A stretch of DNA of 64,000 nt from Paenibacillus physcomitrellae (GTDB taxonomy: Bacteria > Bacillota > Bacilli > Paenibacillales > Paenibacillaceae), in NCBI RefSeq assembly GCF_002240225.1, contig NZ_CP022584.1, positions 1,488,001 through 1,552,000 on the forward strand, written 5' to 3'. The notes under the pieces are model-generated. The model was not told the origin of the DNA and made no database searches. It saw only the letters and a list, made by a program, of their open reading frames with translations. Both the position numbers and the translations under genes were made by a program. Positions 55,247 through 64,000 of this stretch are shown here, one piece after another (the first letter of the stretch is position 1; each line of letters starts with the position of its first letter).

Positions 55247-55284
55247 ACAAAGAGAACAGCGCAAAGGTGCGCTGTTCTCTTTGT
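55247..55284. terminator. terminator of the hrcA-grpE-dnaK-dnaJ operon
   Basis: A 16-bp stem ACAAAGAGAACAGCGC/GCGCTGTTCTCTTTGT, 35 bp past the dnaJ stop codon. The T-run on the minus strand is short. Confidence 0.7.
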
Positions 55285-55319
55285 ACTTATTAGGCTTAAA
55301 CTTAGACTTGAGCTTAGGT

Positions 55320-56447
55320 TTAGTCGCCCCTGAAAGCTTTCTTCATCCGATCAAAGAAAGACTGCTCATGCTCATGGGTATGTTCCCCGTCATGGGCCGC
55401 AAACTGGCGCAGCAGTTCTTTCTGCTCATCGCTAAGTCTGCTTGGCGTAACGACAACAACTTTTACATGCTGGTCGCCTTGGCCAACGCCGCGAAGCTTC
55501 GGAACCCCTTTGCCTTTAAGGCGGAAATAGGTTCCCGTCTGCGTTCCGGCCGGAATCTTCAGCTTCACTTTCTCCGTAAGCGTAGGAATCTCGATCTCGT
55601 CACCAAGCGCCGCCTGCGCGAAAGTAAGCGGAACCTCGCAGTAGATGTCGTCACCTTCGCGTTCAAAGAAATCGTGGGATTTCACGCGAATGACGATGTA
55701 CAGATCGCCTGCAGGGCCGCCGCGAAGACCTCCTTCACCTTCACCCGACATACGCAGCTGAGCGCCGTCGTCTACGCCGGCTGGAATCCGGACATGAATT
55801 TTGCGCTGCTTTTTAACTTGACCGCTGCCGGAGCAGGTTGAGCATTTCTCTTTGATGATTTTGCCGCGTCCGCCGCAGTGCGTACAAGCACGGCGATTTA
55901 CCATACGGCCAAACGGCGTATTCTGAACGACTTCCTGCTGACCTGAACCATGACATACGGAGCAGGTTTCCGGATGGGTACCCGGTTTAGCACCGGAGCC
56001 ATGACAAGTATCACAGCTTTCCGTACGTGGAATCGTAATATCGCGCTCCACGCCAAATACAGCTTCCTTAAATTCAATCGTCATTGTGTACTGCAAATCG
56101 TTCCCGCGCTGCGGTGCGTTTGGATCACGTCTCCCACCGCCACCGCCGCCGAAAAACATATCAAAGATATCGCCAAAGCCGCCAAAGTCACCGCCGGAGA
56201 ACCCTCCGCCGCCCATGCCCTGGTTAGGATCAACATGGCCGAACTGGTCGTATCTAGCCCGCTTCTGCCCATCGCTTAATACGTCATAGGCTTCCTTCAC
56301 TTCCTTGAACTTCGCCTCGGCATCGTCCGCTTTGTTTACGTCCGGATGATATTGGCGCGCCAACTTTCGGTAAGCTTTCTTAATTTCATCGTCCGAAGCG
56401 CTTTTCCCGACGCCCAGCACCTCATAATAATCTCGCTTATCTGCCAC
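55320..56447 (-). CDS. dnaJ: chaperone protein DnaJ
   Basis: A 375-residue type I Hsp40 from the GTG at 56447 (GGAGGTGG upstream). J domain with H34-P35-D36 in [12 protein letters not shown] Gly/Phe-rich region ([21 protein letters not shown]) follows. The zinc-finger domain has four CxxCxGxG repeats ([32 protein letters not shown]), all intact, and a C-terminal substrate-binding part. It stimulates DnaK ATPase. Last gene of the CIRCE operon. Confidence 0.98.
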   Translation of the reverse strand: MADKRDYYEVLGVGKSASDDEIKKAYRKLARQYHPDVNKADDAEAKFKEVKEAYDVLSDGQKRARYDQFGHVDPNQGMGGGGFSGGDFGGFGDIFDMFFGGGGGGRRDPNAPQRGNDLQYTMTIEFKEAVFGVERDITIPRTESCDTCHGSGAKPGTHPETCSVCHGSGQQEVVQNTPFGRMVNRRACTHCGGRGKIIKEKCSTCSGSGQVKKQRKIHVRIPAGVDDGAQLRMSGEGEGGLRGGPAGDLYIVIRVKSHDFFEREGDDIYCEVPLTFAQAALGDEIEIPTLTEKVKLKIPAGTQTGTYFRLKGKGVPKLRGVGQGDQHVKVVVVTPSRLSDEQKELLRQFAAHDGEHTHEHEQSFFDRMKKAFRGD

Positions 56448-56482
56448 AGTTCCACCTCCGCCATCATCGCACAAAAGGAAAG

Positions 56483-56511
56483 TCAAAGCGCGGAATGCCT
56501 AAGCGCTTTGA
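56483..56511 (-). terminator. hairpin between dnaK and dnaJ
   Basis: TCAAAGCGC/GCGCTTTGA, 9-bp stem, followed by CTTTCCTTTTG on the minus strand. It may attenuate transcription into dnaJ or stabilise the dnaK mRNA end. Confidence 0.45.
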
Positions 56512-56648
56512 CCTCCCTACTGTGCTAATCTATTCGTCCGATGCCTGAACGGCCCCGGTTCTGTTTTGGATTAACCCATTGTATCGTAAAGTCCTTATTT
56601 CCTCAAAAAGATTTGCTCTGAGGTTAGCCAGTGCTCCTCTTGGAGGTT

Positions 56649-58700
<2,052 letters not shown>

Positions 58701-58773
58701 GATTCCCGCATCCGTGCCTCTAAGTACAGGCATTCAAGTTAACCGCTTAACTTGAATGTTTCCTTAACGGCGT

Positions 58774-59364
58774 TTAGCCGCTCACCTTCACCATCGCCGG
58801 ACGAAGAACTTTGTCTTTCAGTATATAGCCTTTTTGCAGTTCTTCCACCACGATGCCTTCTTCATACTCATCGGTTTCGACCGTCATGATCGCTTGATGG
58901 TATTCCGGATTAAACGGTTGTCCTACTGTTTCCATAATGGTTAAACCTTCGCTCTTCAGGACGCCTTCAAACTGGCGGAAAATCATCTCCACCCCTTTGA
59001 CGAAAGAAGACTGGTCCTCCTGTTCGGGAAGGCCGGCAGCCAAAGCGCGTTCAAAGTTATCAAACACCGGCAGCAGCTCGCCGATCAGCTTGGATGATGC
59101 GTATTTAGCCAGTTCTTCTTTCTCTTTCTGCGTCCGTCTGCGGAAGTTATCATAGTCGGCCTGAACGCGAAGCAGCCGCTGCTGATGCTCAGCAGCTTCG
59201 GCACGCAAACTGTCCAGTTCCGAATCGGAAGCCGCTTCTTTGGCTTCTTCCGTTACGGATTCTGTGCCCGCTTCAGGAACCGCAGTTTCCTGCTGAAGAT
59301 CCTGTTCATTTTCCACTGTCGCTTGCTCTTGCTCTTGCTCATTCACATTTGCTTCGTTGTTCAT
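58774..59364 (-). CDS. grpE: nucleotide exchange factor GrpE
   Basis: GrpE releases ADP from DnaK. From the ATG at 59364 (GAGG 8 bp upstream) it has 196 residues. The Glu/Gln-rich N-terminal tail is followed by a long coiled coil (LRAEAAEHQQRLLRVQADYDNFRRR). The beta-domain is VETDEYEEGIVVEELQKGYILKDKVLRPAMVKVS, split here as the last ~35 residues. Another perfect AAGGAGGTGA lies at 59411-59420 and would suit a TTG at 59400 (adding 12 residues). Which start is used is open. Confidence 0.95.
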   Translation of the reverse strand: MNNEANVNEQEQEQATVENEQDLQQETAVPEAGTESVTEEAKEAASDSELDSLRAEAAEHQQRLLRVQADYDNFRRRTQKEKEELAKYASSKLIGELLPVFDNFERALAAGLPEQEDQSSFVKGVEMIFRQFEGVLKSEGLTIMETVGQPFNPEYHQAIMTVETDEYEEGIVVEELQKGYILKDKVLRPAMVKVSG

Positions 59365-59454
59365 ATGGGTTTCCTCTTCAGTTCGATTGATATTCTTCAA
59401 AGAAATCTTCACCTCCTTGAAGGGCAGGCCTGCTTGACCATCCCGCTTCCCGCG

Positions 59455-60483
59455 TTATGATTTCGACAATGCCGCCGTAAGGTTGTTGGACAAAATGTTC
59501 AAAATCCCGATTACCCGCGCATAATCCATCCGGGTCGGCCCCAGAATGGCGATGGATCCGAGAGCCTCTCCCTCAACCGAATACGTGGCCGTAATCAGGC
59601 TGCAATTGGCGATGGCCTCATGGGAGTTCTCGCTGCCGATGCGGACCTGGATACCTGAACCGCTGGCGACCGAAGAAATCATCTTGGTCAGGGTCGGTGT
59701 TTCCTCAAGCAGATCAAGAATATTTTTGACCTTCTCCACATCCTTGAACTCGGGTTGGGTCAGCATATTCGTTGTACCGCTCAGGAAGATCCGCTGACTC
59801 TCCAAATTGGAGCCAAACGTTTCATCAAGCACACTCATCAGTTCCTGATAGTGGGACACATGACGTTCCATTTCCCGGCCGATCTCCTGAAAAATTCGCG
59901 CTTTCAGCTTATAAATCGGCATGCCGGATAAACGGTGATTCAGCAGATTAACCATCCGCTCGATTTCCGAAACCGCAATGCCGGGCGGAATCGCTACCGT
60001 CTTATTCTCTACCTGTCCGGTATTTGTTACTACAATAGCTACCGCCTTATTATCATTTAAAGGAAGCAGTCCAAAATGACGAAGCGTTGTATGGAACACT
60101 TCCGGTCCTAACAGGATCGAAGTATAATTCGTCAAATGGGATAAAATCGTACCTGCATGCTGCACGACCTGCTCGACCGCATTCAGCTTTTCTGCAAAAA
60201 AGGCCTTAAGGACCTTCAATTCCGATGCGTCCAGCGAAGTCAAAGGCACCAGGTGATCCACGTAATACCGATAACCTTTGTGGGATGGAATCCGGCCTGC
60301 CGACGTATGCGGCTGTTCCAGGAAACCAAGCTCCTCCAAATCGGACATCTCATTACGGATGGTTGCCGGGCTGTAGCCGACATCGCCGCGTTTCGAGATA
60401 CTGCGGGACCCTACCGGTTCTGCAGAACGGATGTAATCATCCACAATCGTTGTTAAAATAAGTCTCTGGCGCTCCGTCAACAT
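59455..60483 (-). CDS. hrcA: heat-inducible transcription repressor HrcA
   Basis: A 342-residue repressor binding the CIRCE operator, with GroEL as co-regulator in B. subtilis. N-terminal winged helix: MLTERQRLILTTIVDDYIRSAEPVGSRSISKR and SPATIRNEMSDLEELGFLEQPHTSAGRIPSHKGYRYYV (given in part). The GAF-like dimer domain follows. First gene of its own CIRCE-controlled operon, hence autoregulated. Confidence 0.97.
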   Translation of the reverse strand: MLTERQRLILTTIVDDYIRSAEPVGSRSISKRGDVGYSPATIRNEMSDLEELGFLEQPHTSAGRIPSHKGYRYYVDHLVPLTSLDASELKVLKAFFAEKLNAVEQVVQHAGTILSHLTNYTSILLGPEVFHTTLRHFGLLPLNDNKAVAIVVTNTGQVENKTVAIPPGIAVSEIERMVNLLNHRLSGMPIYKLKARIFQEIGREMERHVSHYQELMSVLDETFGSNLESQRIFLSGTTNMLTQPEFKDVEKVKNILDLLEETPTLTKMISSVASGSGIQVRIGSENSHEAIANCSLITATYSVEGEALGSIAILGPTRMDYARVIGILNILSNNLTAALSKS

Positions 60484-60521
60484 AGGTAATCCCTCCCCGT
60501 TCGTTATCTAACGCTTCCGCT

Positions 60522-60548
60522 TTAGCACTCACTACAATAGAGTGCTAA
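60522..60548. promoter_or_regulatory. CIRCE operator
   Basis: The exact inverted repeat TTAGCACTC-N9-GAGTGCTAA lies 39 bp ahead of the hrcA start. It is the HrcA binding site, so the whole hrcA-grpE-dnaK-dnaJ operon is heat-shock controlled. Confidence 0.98.
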
Positions 60549-60559
60549 TCACTATTACA

Positions 60560-60589
60560 AAAATACCAGACCAACATGACGATTGTCAA
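60560..60589 (-). promoter_or_regulatory. sigma-A promoter of the hrcA operon
   Basis: Perfect TTGACA (60584-60589) and TATTTT (60560-60565) with an 18-bp spacer on the minus strand. The CIRCE element starts 11 bp downstream of the -10 box, where HrcA would block initiation. Confidence 0.65.
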
Positions 60590-60590
60590 G

Positions 60591-61058
60591 TCAGTCCAGC
60601 ATTTTAAGAACGGCAATTTCGTCGCAGCAATGCTGCTTTGCACAGTGGATGCAATCCGTCCAGACCTTCTCCGGAAAGATCTCTTTATTGACGACCTCGA
60701 AGCCGTTTTTTATAAAAAAGGAAACCTCATAAGTTAGCGCCATAATTTTCGGAATAGATCTGGCTTTCGCCTGTTCAATCAGCTTGCTGACGATCATCGA
60801 ACCTAATCCCTGGCCTTTGCAGCCTTCCGTAATTCCCAAGGATCTGATCTCCACCAAATCGTCGCCAAGCTGGCAAAGTGATCCGCATCCGGCTACCTGC
60901 CCGTCTACCTCAACCACTACAAAGTCGTTGATCTGTCGTTCCAGAACCTTGCGCGACCTTGGAAGCATGATGCCCCTTCGTGCGTATTCTTCTATCATCA
61001 AAAACAAAGGCTCAACATCATCAATGGTTGCAGTTCTGCATACGGCAACGGCTGGCAT
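60591..61058 (-). CDS. GNAT family N-acetyltransferase, ArgA-like
   Basis: A 155-residue GNAT protein from the ATG at 61058 (GAGGAGGTG 8-10 bp upstream). The acetyl-CoA loop is GITEGCKGQGLGSMIVSKLIEQA (given in part: the Q/R-x-x-G-x-G/A core is KGQGLG, ~82-87). A C-terminal WTDCIHCAKQHCCDE cysteine group resembles the tail of the short N-acetylglutamate-synthase-like proteins. It lies between hrcA and hemW; the -35 box of the hrcA promoter ends one base from its stop codon. Substrate unknown; glutamate is a guess from the family. Confidence 0.82.
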   Translation of the reverse strand: MPAVAVCRTATIDDVEPLFLMIEEYARRGIMLPRSRKVLERQINDFVVVEVDGQVAGCGSLCQLGDDLVEIRSLGITEGCKGQGLGSMIVSKLIEQAKARSIPKIMALTYEVSFFIKNGFEVVNKEIFPEKVWTDCIHCAKQHCCDEIAVLKMLD

Positions 61059-61193
61059 CGTCAGCGCACCTCCTCGGGTTAATAACACGAATAAATATAC
61101 AATAACGCGTATAAAACTTCAATAGGTTCCTTCCAAATTTTAAAGGAATATTTTCTCCTATTTTCAGGGCCGGACACCCTTTAATCAAAAAGA

Positions 61194-61228
61194 AAAACGG
61201 ACCCTGCCGCAAGGGCAAAATCCGTTTT
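61194..61228 (-). terminator. terminator of hemW
   Basis: AAAACGGA/TCCGTTTT outer stem with inner CCCT/AGGG, followed by a T-rich run on the minus strand, 35 bp past the hemW stop codon. Confidence 0.82.
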
Positions 61229-61263
61229 AAAACTTTTTATAGTGAAGGGCATCTGCCCCAAGT

Positions 61264-62517
61264 TCAGTCTCCCACCGTCAAATAACCAATAAACGCACCA
61301 AATACATCGTTTCCGTATAAAACGCCCTGTTCACTCAATTTATACCCGTCTCCGTCGCTGCGGCTTACGAGCAGTCCTTGCTTGAGAAGGCGTTCAAGCG
61401 GAGCCTGGAACACGTCTTCAAATTTCCGGCCAAACTGCTCTTCAAAACGGGAGGTTTGCATCCCGTCCAGCATACGCAGCCCAACCATGGCGAAATCCTC
61501 CATCGCTTCCTCTGCGGATACCGTAAACTGCTCCAATCTCGGAAGCCCGGCCGCGGCCCCTTGATTATAAGGGGTGACTCCTTTGATGTTGACGTGCCGC
61601 TGTCTTCCGACATAACCATGCGCTCCGGCACCCAGACCATAATAGTCCTCGTTGCGCCAGTAAGTCATATTATGACGGCTCTCAAAGCCCGGTTTGGCAA
61701 AATTGCTGATCTCATACTGCTTGTAGCCGGCCTCTTTCATCCGCGACATCAGCAGCAGGTACATTTGCAGCTCATCTTCTTCATTTGGAAGCGGCAGCTG
61801 ATTCTTCTGATACATCGTATGGAACAGCGTATTCTCTTCCACCTTCAGGCTGTAGACCGAATAATGCGGCAGATCCAGCTCAAGCGCTTTAGTAATGCTT
61901 TCGTTCAGCATCTCCACGGTCTGATTCGGCAGTCCAAACATCAGGTCGATCGACAGATTGTGAAGTCCGGCTTTATGCGCGTTCTCCAGGCTGCGGTAAA
62001 CGTCATCCGTATTATGAATACGGCCAATGCCGCTCAGCAGCGTATTCTGGAAGGATTGAACCCCAAAGCTCACGCGGTTCACTCCGCCCGCCTTCATGAC
62101 AGCCAATTTATCCAGGTCGGTTGTCCCGGGATTGGCTTCCATCGTAAATTCAATATCCGGAGCCCAGTTTGGAAAATGCTTGCGGACCGAAGCCAAGAAA
62201 AATTCCATTTCGGCCGGAGTCAGCACGGTCGGCGTACCGCCGCCCACAAAAATCGTATCGATCTGCTGCGGCGGCGTCTGCTGTACCGTCAGCTCCATTT
62301 CGCGGTCCAGCGCCCGCAAATAATCCATAACCGGCTGATCCTTCAGCACATAGGAATTGAAATCGCAGTAAAAACATTTATTCGTACAAAACGGAATATG
62401 AATATAAACGGCTTTAGGCGGCCCAAAGCTGGAGCGGATTTCCCCTGCCCCTGCGTCAACTTGCTGACCAGCCAAACCTTGATTGTCCACTCCTGTTCCA
62501 CCTGCATGAACATTCAT
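61264..62517 (-). CDS. hemW: radical SAM heme chaperone HemW
   Basis: A 417-residue member of the HemN/HemW family. The radical SAM cluster motif is C-x3-C-x2-C in HIPFCTNKCFYCDFNSYV (residues ~40-57), with the HemW-type absence of the HemN CxxxCxxCxC final cysteine (F follows). GGGTPT, EANPGT and GVQSFQ follow. It is thought to hand heme to target proteins, not to act as coproporphyrinogen oxidase. The N-terminus has ~35 extra residues (MNVHAGGTGVDNQGLAGQQV...), compared with B. subtilis. AGGAGG lies 12 bp upstream of the ATG. Confidence 0.93.
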   Translation of the reverse strand: MNVHAGGTGVDNQGLAGQQVDAGAGEIRSSFGPPKAVYIHIPFCTNKCFYCDFNSYVLKDQPVMDYLRALDREMELTVQQTPPQQIDTIFVGGGTPTVLTPAEMEFFLASVRKHFPNWAPDIEFTMEANPGTTDLDKLAVMKAGGVNRVSFGVQSFQNTLLSGIGRIHNTDDVYRSLENAHKAGLHNLSIDLMFGLPNQTVEMLNESITKALELDLPHYSVYSLKVEENTLFHTMYQKNQLPLPNEEDELQMYLLLMSRMKEAGYKQYEISNFAKPGFESRHNMTYWRNEDYYGLGAGAHGYVGRQRHVNIKGVTPYNQGAAAGLPRLEQFTVSAEEAMEDFAMVGLRMLDGMQTSRFEEQFGRKFEDVFQAPLERLLKQGLLVSRSDGDGYKLSEQGVLYGNDVFGAFIGYLTVGD

Positions 62518-62648
62518 TGATCAATAACACCTCCTGAAAGCAAAACCTTCCCTCTTCCTTAATTACCACTTACCACTTTATCCTCATTCCGGACTTTCAT
62601 TTCTATCCTTCATCCAGACCTTCATTCCTGACAGAAAAATTTGTAAGA

Positions 62649-62670
62649 GGGAGCCGGTTGAACGGCTCCC
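62649..62670 (-). terminator. terminator downstream of lepA
   Basis: GGGAGCCG/CGGCTCCC stem with a 6-nt loop, then CTCTTACAAATTTTT on the minus strand, ~110 bp past the lepA stop. Confidence 0.65.
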
Positions 62671-62780
62671 CCTGTTACTTGATCCCTACTATAAAGGATA
62701 CTTTGATCCCGGCTATGAACTAAGCTCACCATTCATCAACCAAACGCCAACGTCAATGAATCCCAGATTCTATATGAATC

Positions 62781-64000
62781 TTAGTTATCGTCAATCTTGA
62801 GCACGGCCATAAATGCTTCCTGTGGCACTTCAACGTTGCCGACCTGCTTCATCCGTTTCTTGCCTTCCTTCTGCTTCTCGAGCAATTTCCGTTTCCGGGA
62901 AATGTCGCCGCCGTAACATTTCGCGAGTACGTTCTTACGCATCGCCTTAACGGTTTCACGGGCCACGACCTTCGTGCCGATGGAAGCCTGAATCGGCACC
63001 TCGAACATTTGGCGCGGAATCAGCTCGCGAAGCTTCTCGCAGATAACCCGGCCGCGATGGTAACCTTTGTCCCGGTGGACGATAAAGGACAAGGCATCGA
63101 CCTGCTCTCCGTTCAGCAGGATATCCATCTTCACGAGATTGGATTTGCGGTAGCCGGACAGCTCATAGTCAAACGACGCATAACCTTTCGTGCTCGACTT
63201 CAGCTGATCGAAGAAGTCATAAACGATCTCCGAAAGCGGAATCTGATACGTAATCGTCACCCGGGTCGTATCCAGGTATTCCATATTTACGAATTCACCG
63301 CGTTTGCCCTGGCAAAGCTCCATTACGGTACCTACATAATCATTCGGCACGATAATGGCTGCTTTCACGTATGGTTCTTCTACATATTCGATTCGTCCCA
63401 CTTCCGGATAATTGGAAGGGTTGTCGATTTCGATCGTTTCGCCGTTCGTCAGCGTAACCTTGTAAATAACGCTTGGCGCCGTAGTAATCAACGGAATGTT
63501 GAACTCGCGTTCAATCCGCTCCTGGATAACGTCCATGTGCAGCAAACCGAGAAAGCCACAGCGGAAACCGAAGCCCAGCGCGCTCGACGTCTCCGGCTCA
63601 AAGCTCAGGGAAGCGTCGTTCAGCTGCAGCTTCTCCAGCGCTTCGCGCAGGTCGTTGTAATCCGAGGTTTCGATCGGGTACAACCCGCAGTAAACCATCG
63701 GATTGATTTTGCGGTAACCCGGCAAAGGCTCCGCCGTCGGGGTCTTGGCGTCCGTTACGGTGTCGCCGACCCGGGTATCGCCGACATTTTTGATGCCGGC
63801 TACGATAAAACCTACGTCTCCGACATTAAGTTCGTCGACGATGCTCATACGCGGTTTAAATGCGCCGACTTCAATGACCTCAAACGTCTTGTCGGTCGCC
63901 ATCATTTTAATTTTGGAACCTGCTTTGATTTTGCCGTTCACTACACGGACATAAACGATAACCCCTTTATAAGGGTCGTAATGCGAGTCAAAGATCAGCG
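62781..64000 (-). CDS. lepA: elongation factor 4 LepA, 5' end beyond the window
   Basis: The last ~406 residues of a LepA/EF4 ribosomal back-translocation GTPase. The open frame continues past the right edge (...[20 protein letters not shown]...), so the GTPase domain and start lie outside. Domains II, III and V are here ([23 protein letters not shown]), and the LepA-specific C-terminal domain ends in [21 protein letters not shown]. First gene of the lepA-hemW pair. Confidence 0.97.
   Translation of the reverse strand, partial: LIFDSHYDPYKGVIVYVRVVNGKIKAGSKIKMMATDKTFEVIEVGAFKPRMSIVDELNVGDVGFIVAGIKNVGDTRVGDTVTDAKTPTAEPLPGYRKINPMVYCGLYPIETSDYNDLREALEKLQLNDASLSFEPETSSALGFGFRCGFLGLLHMDVIQERIEREFNIPLITTAPSVIYKVTLTNGETIEIDNPSNYPEVGRIEYVEEPYVKAAIIVPNDYVGTVMELCQGKRGEFVNMEYLDTTRVTITYQIPLSEIVYDFFDQLKSSTKGYASFDYELSGYRKSNLVKMDILLNGEQVDALSFIVHRDKGYHRGRVICEKLRELIPRQMFEVPIQASIGTKVVARETVKAMRKNVLAKCYGGDISRKRKLLEKQKEGKKRMKQVGNVEVPQEAFMAVLKIDDN

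Noticed and set aside
61378..62520. 380-codon plus-strand open frame opposite hemW
   Set aside because: Shadow of hemW; no ribosome binding site and no recognisable domain.

Overview
This window looks like a chromosomal segment of a Paenibacillus-type Bacillales bacterium. I infer this from gene order, moderate GC content, strong AGGAGG-type ribosome binding sites and sporulation genes; it is not a database match. Most genes lie on the minus strand and follow the Bacillus subtilis order from lepA to sigA. Read from the right edge that is lepA-hemW-hrcA-grpE-dnaK-dnaJ-prmA-rsmE-mtaB, then rpsU-yqeY, then yqfC-yqfD-phoH-pgpH-ybeY-dgkA-cdd-era-yqzL-recO-glyQ-glyS-yaiI-dnaG-rpoD, then trmK-nif3.

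Layout. 1-9.8 kb: typA, a LiaI/LiaF-like membrane protein, two divergent TerC-family genes, thiI with its cysteine desulfurase, a lytic transglycosylase and small conserved genes (DUF1540, YpuI). 10.0-12.6 kb: a secreted subtilase lipoprotein on the plus strand, converging on an RNase P RNA gene with a clear promoter. 12.7-18.9 kb: nif3, trmK and a membrane protein, then the macromolecular-synthesis genes rpoD and dnaG, then yaiI. 19-30.5 kb: glyQS under a glycine T-box, recO, an apparently frameshifted yqzL, era, cdd, dgkA, ybeY, pgpH, phoH and the sporulation pair yqfCD. 30.5-33.1 kb: a repeat-filled gap where B. subtilis carries yqeZ-floA-yqfB, then yqeY, rpsU, a HIT protein and a strong candidate small structured RNA. 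33.1-49 kb: an insertion relative to B. subtilis between rpsU and mtaB. It holds a double-strand-break repair operon (addB-addA-sbcD-sbcC), an RlmI-type methyltransferase, a Na/Pi transporter-like gene and a NUDIX gene. 49-64 kb: mtaB, rsmE, an M50 protease, prmA, a cluster of small uncharacterised genes (53.3-55.2 kb), the CIRCE-controlled heat-shock operon, a GNAT gene, hemW and the 5'-truncated lepA.

Most of the window is housekeeping: translation, tRNA and rRNA modification, replication, chaperones and recombination repair. I see no phage, insertion sequence, CRISPR array or rRNA operon, and no tRNA gene. The most unusual signals are non-coding or concern gene structure. They are the ~130-nt terminated RNA candidate at 32431-32573, a class-A-like RNase P RNA, two large low-complexity insertions in AddA, a one-base frameshift in yqzL, and several intergenic repeat families.
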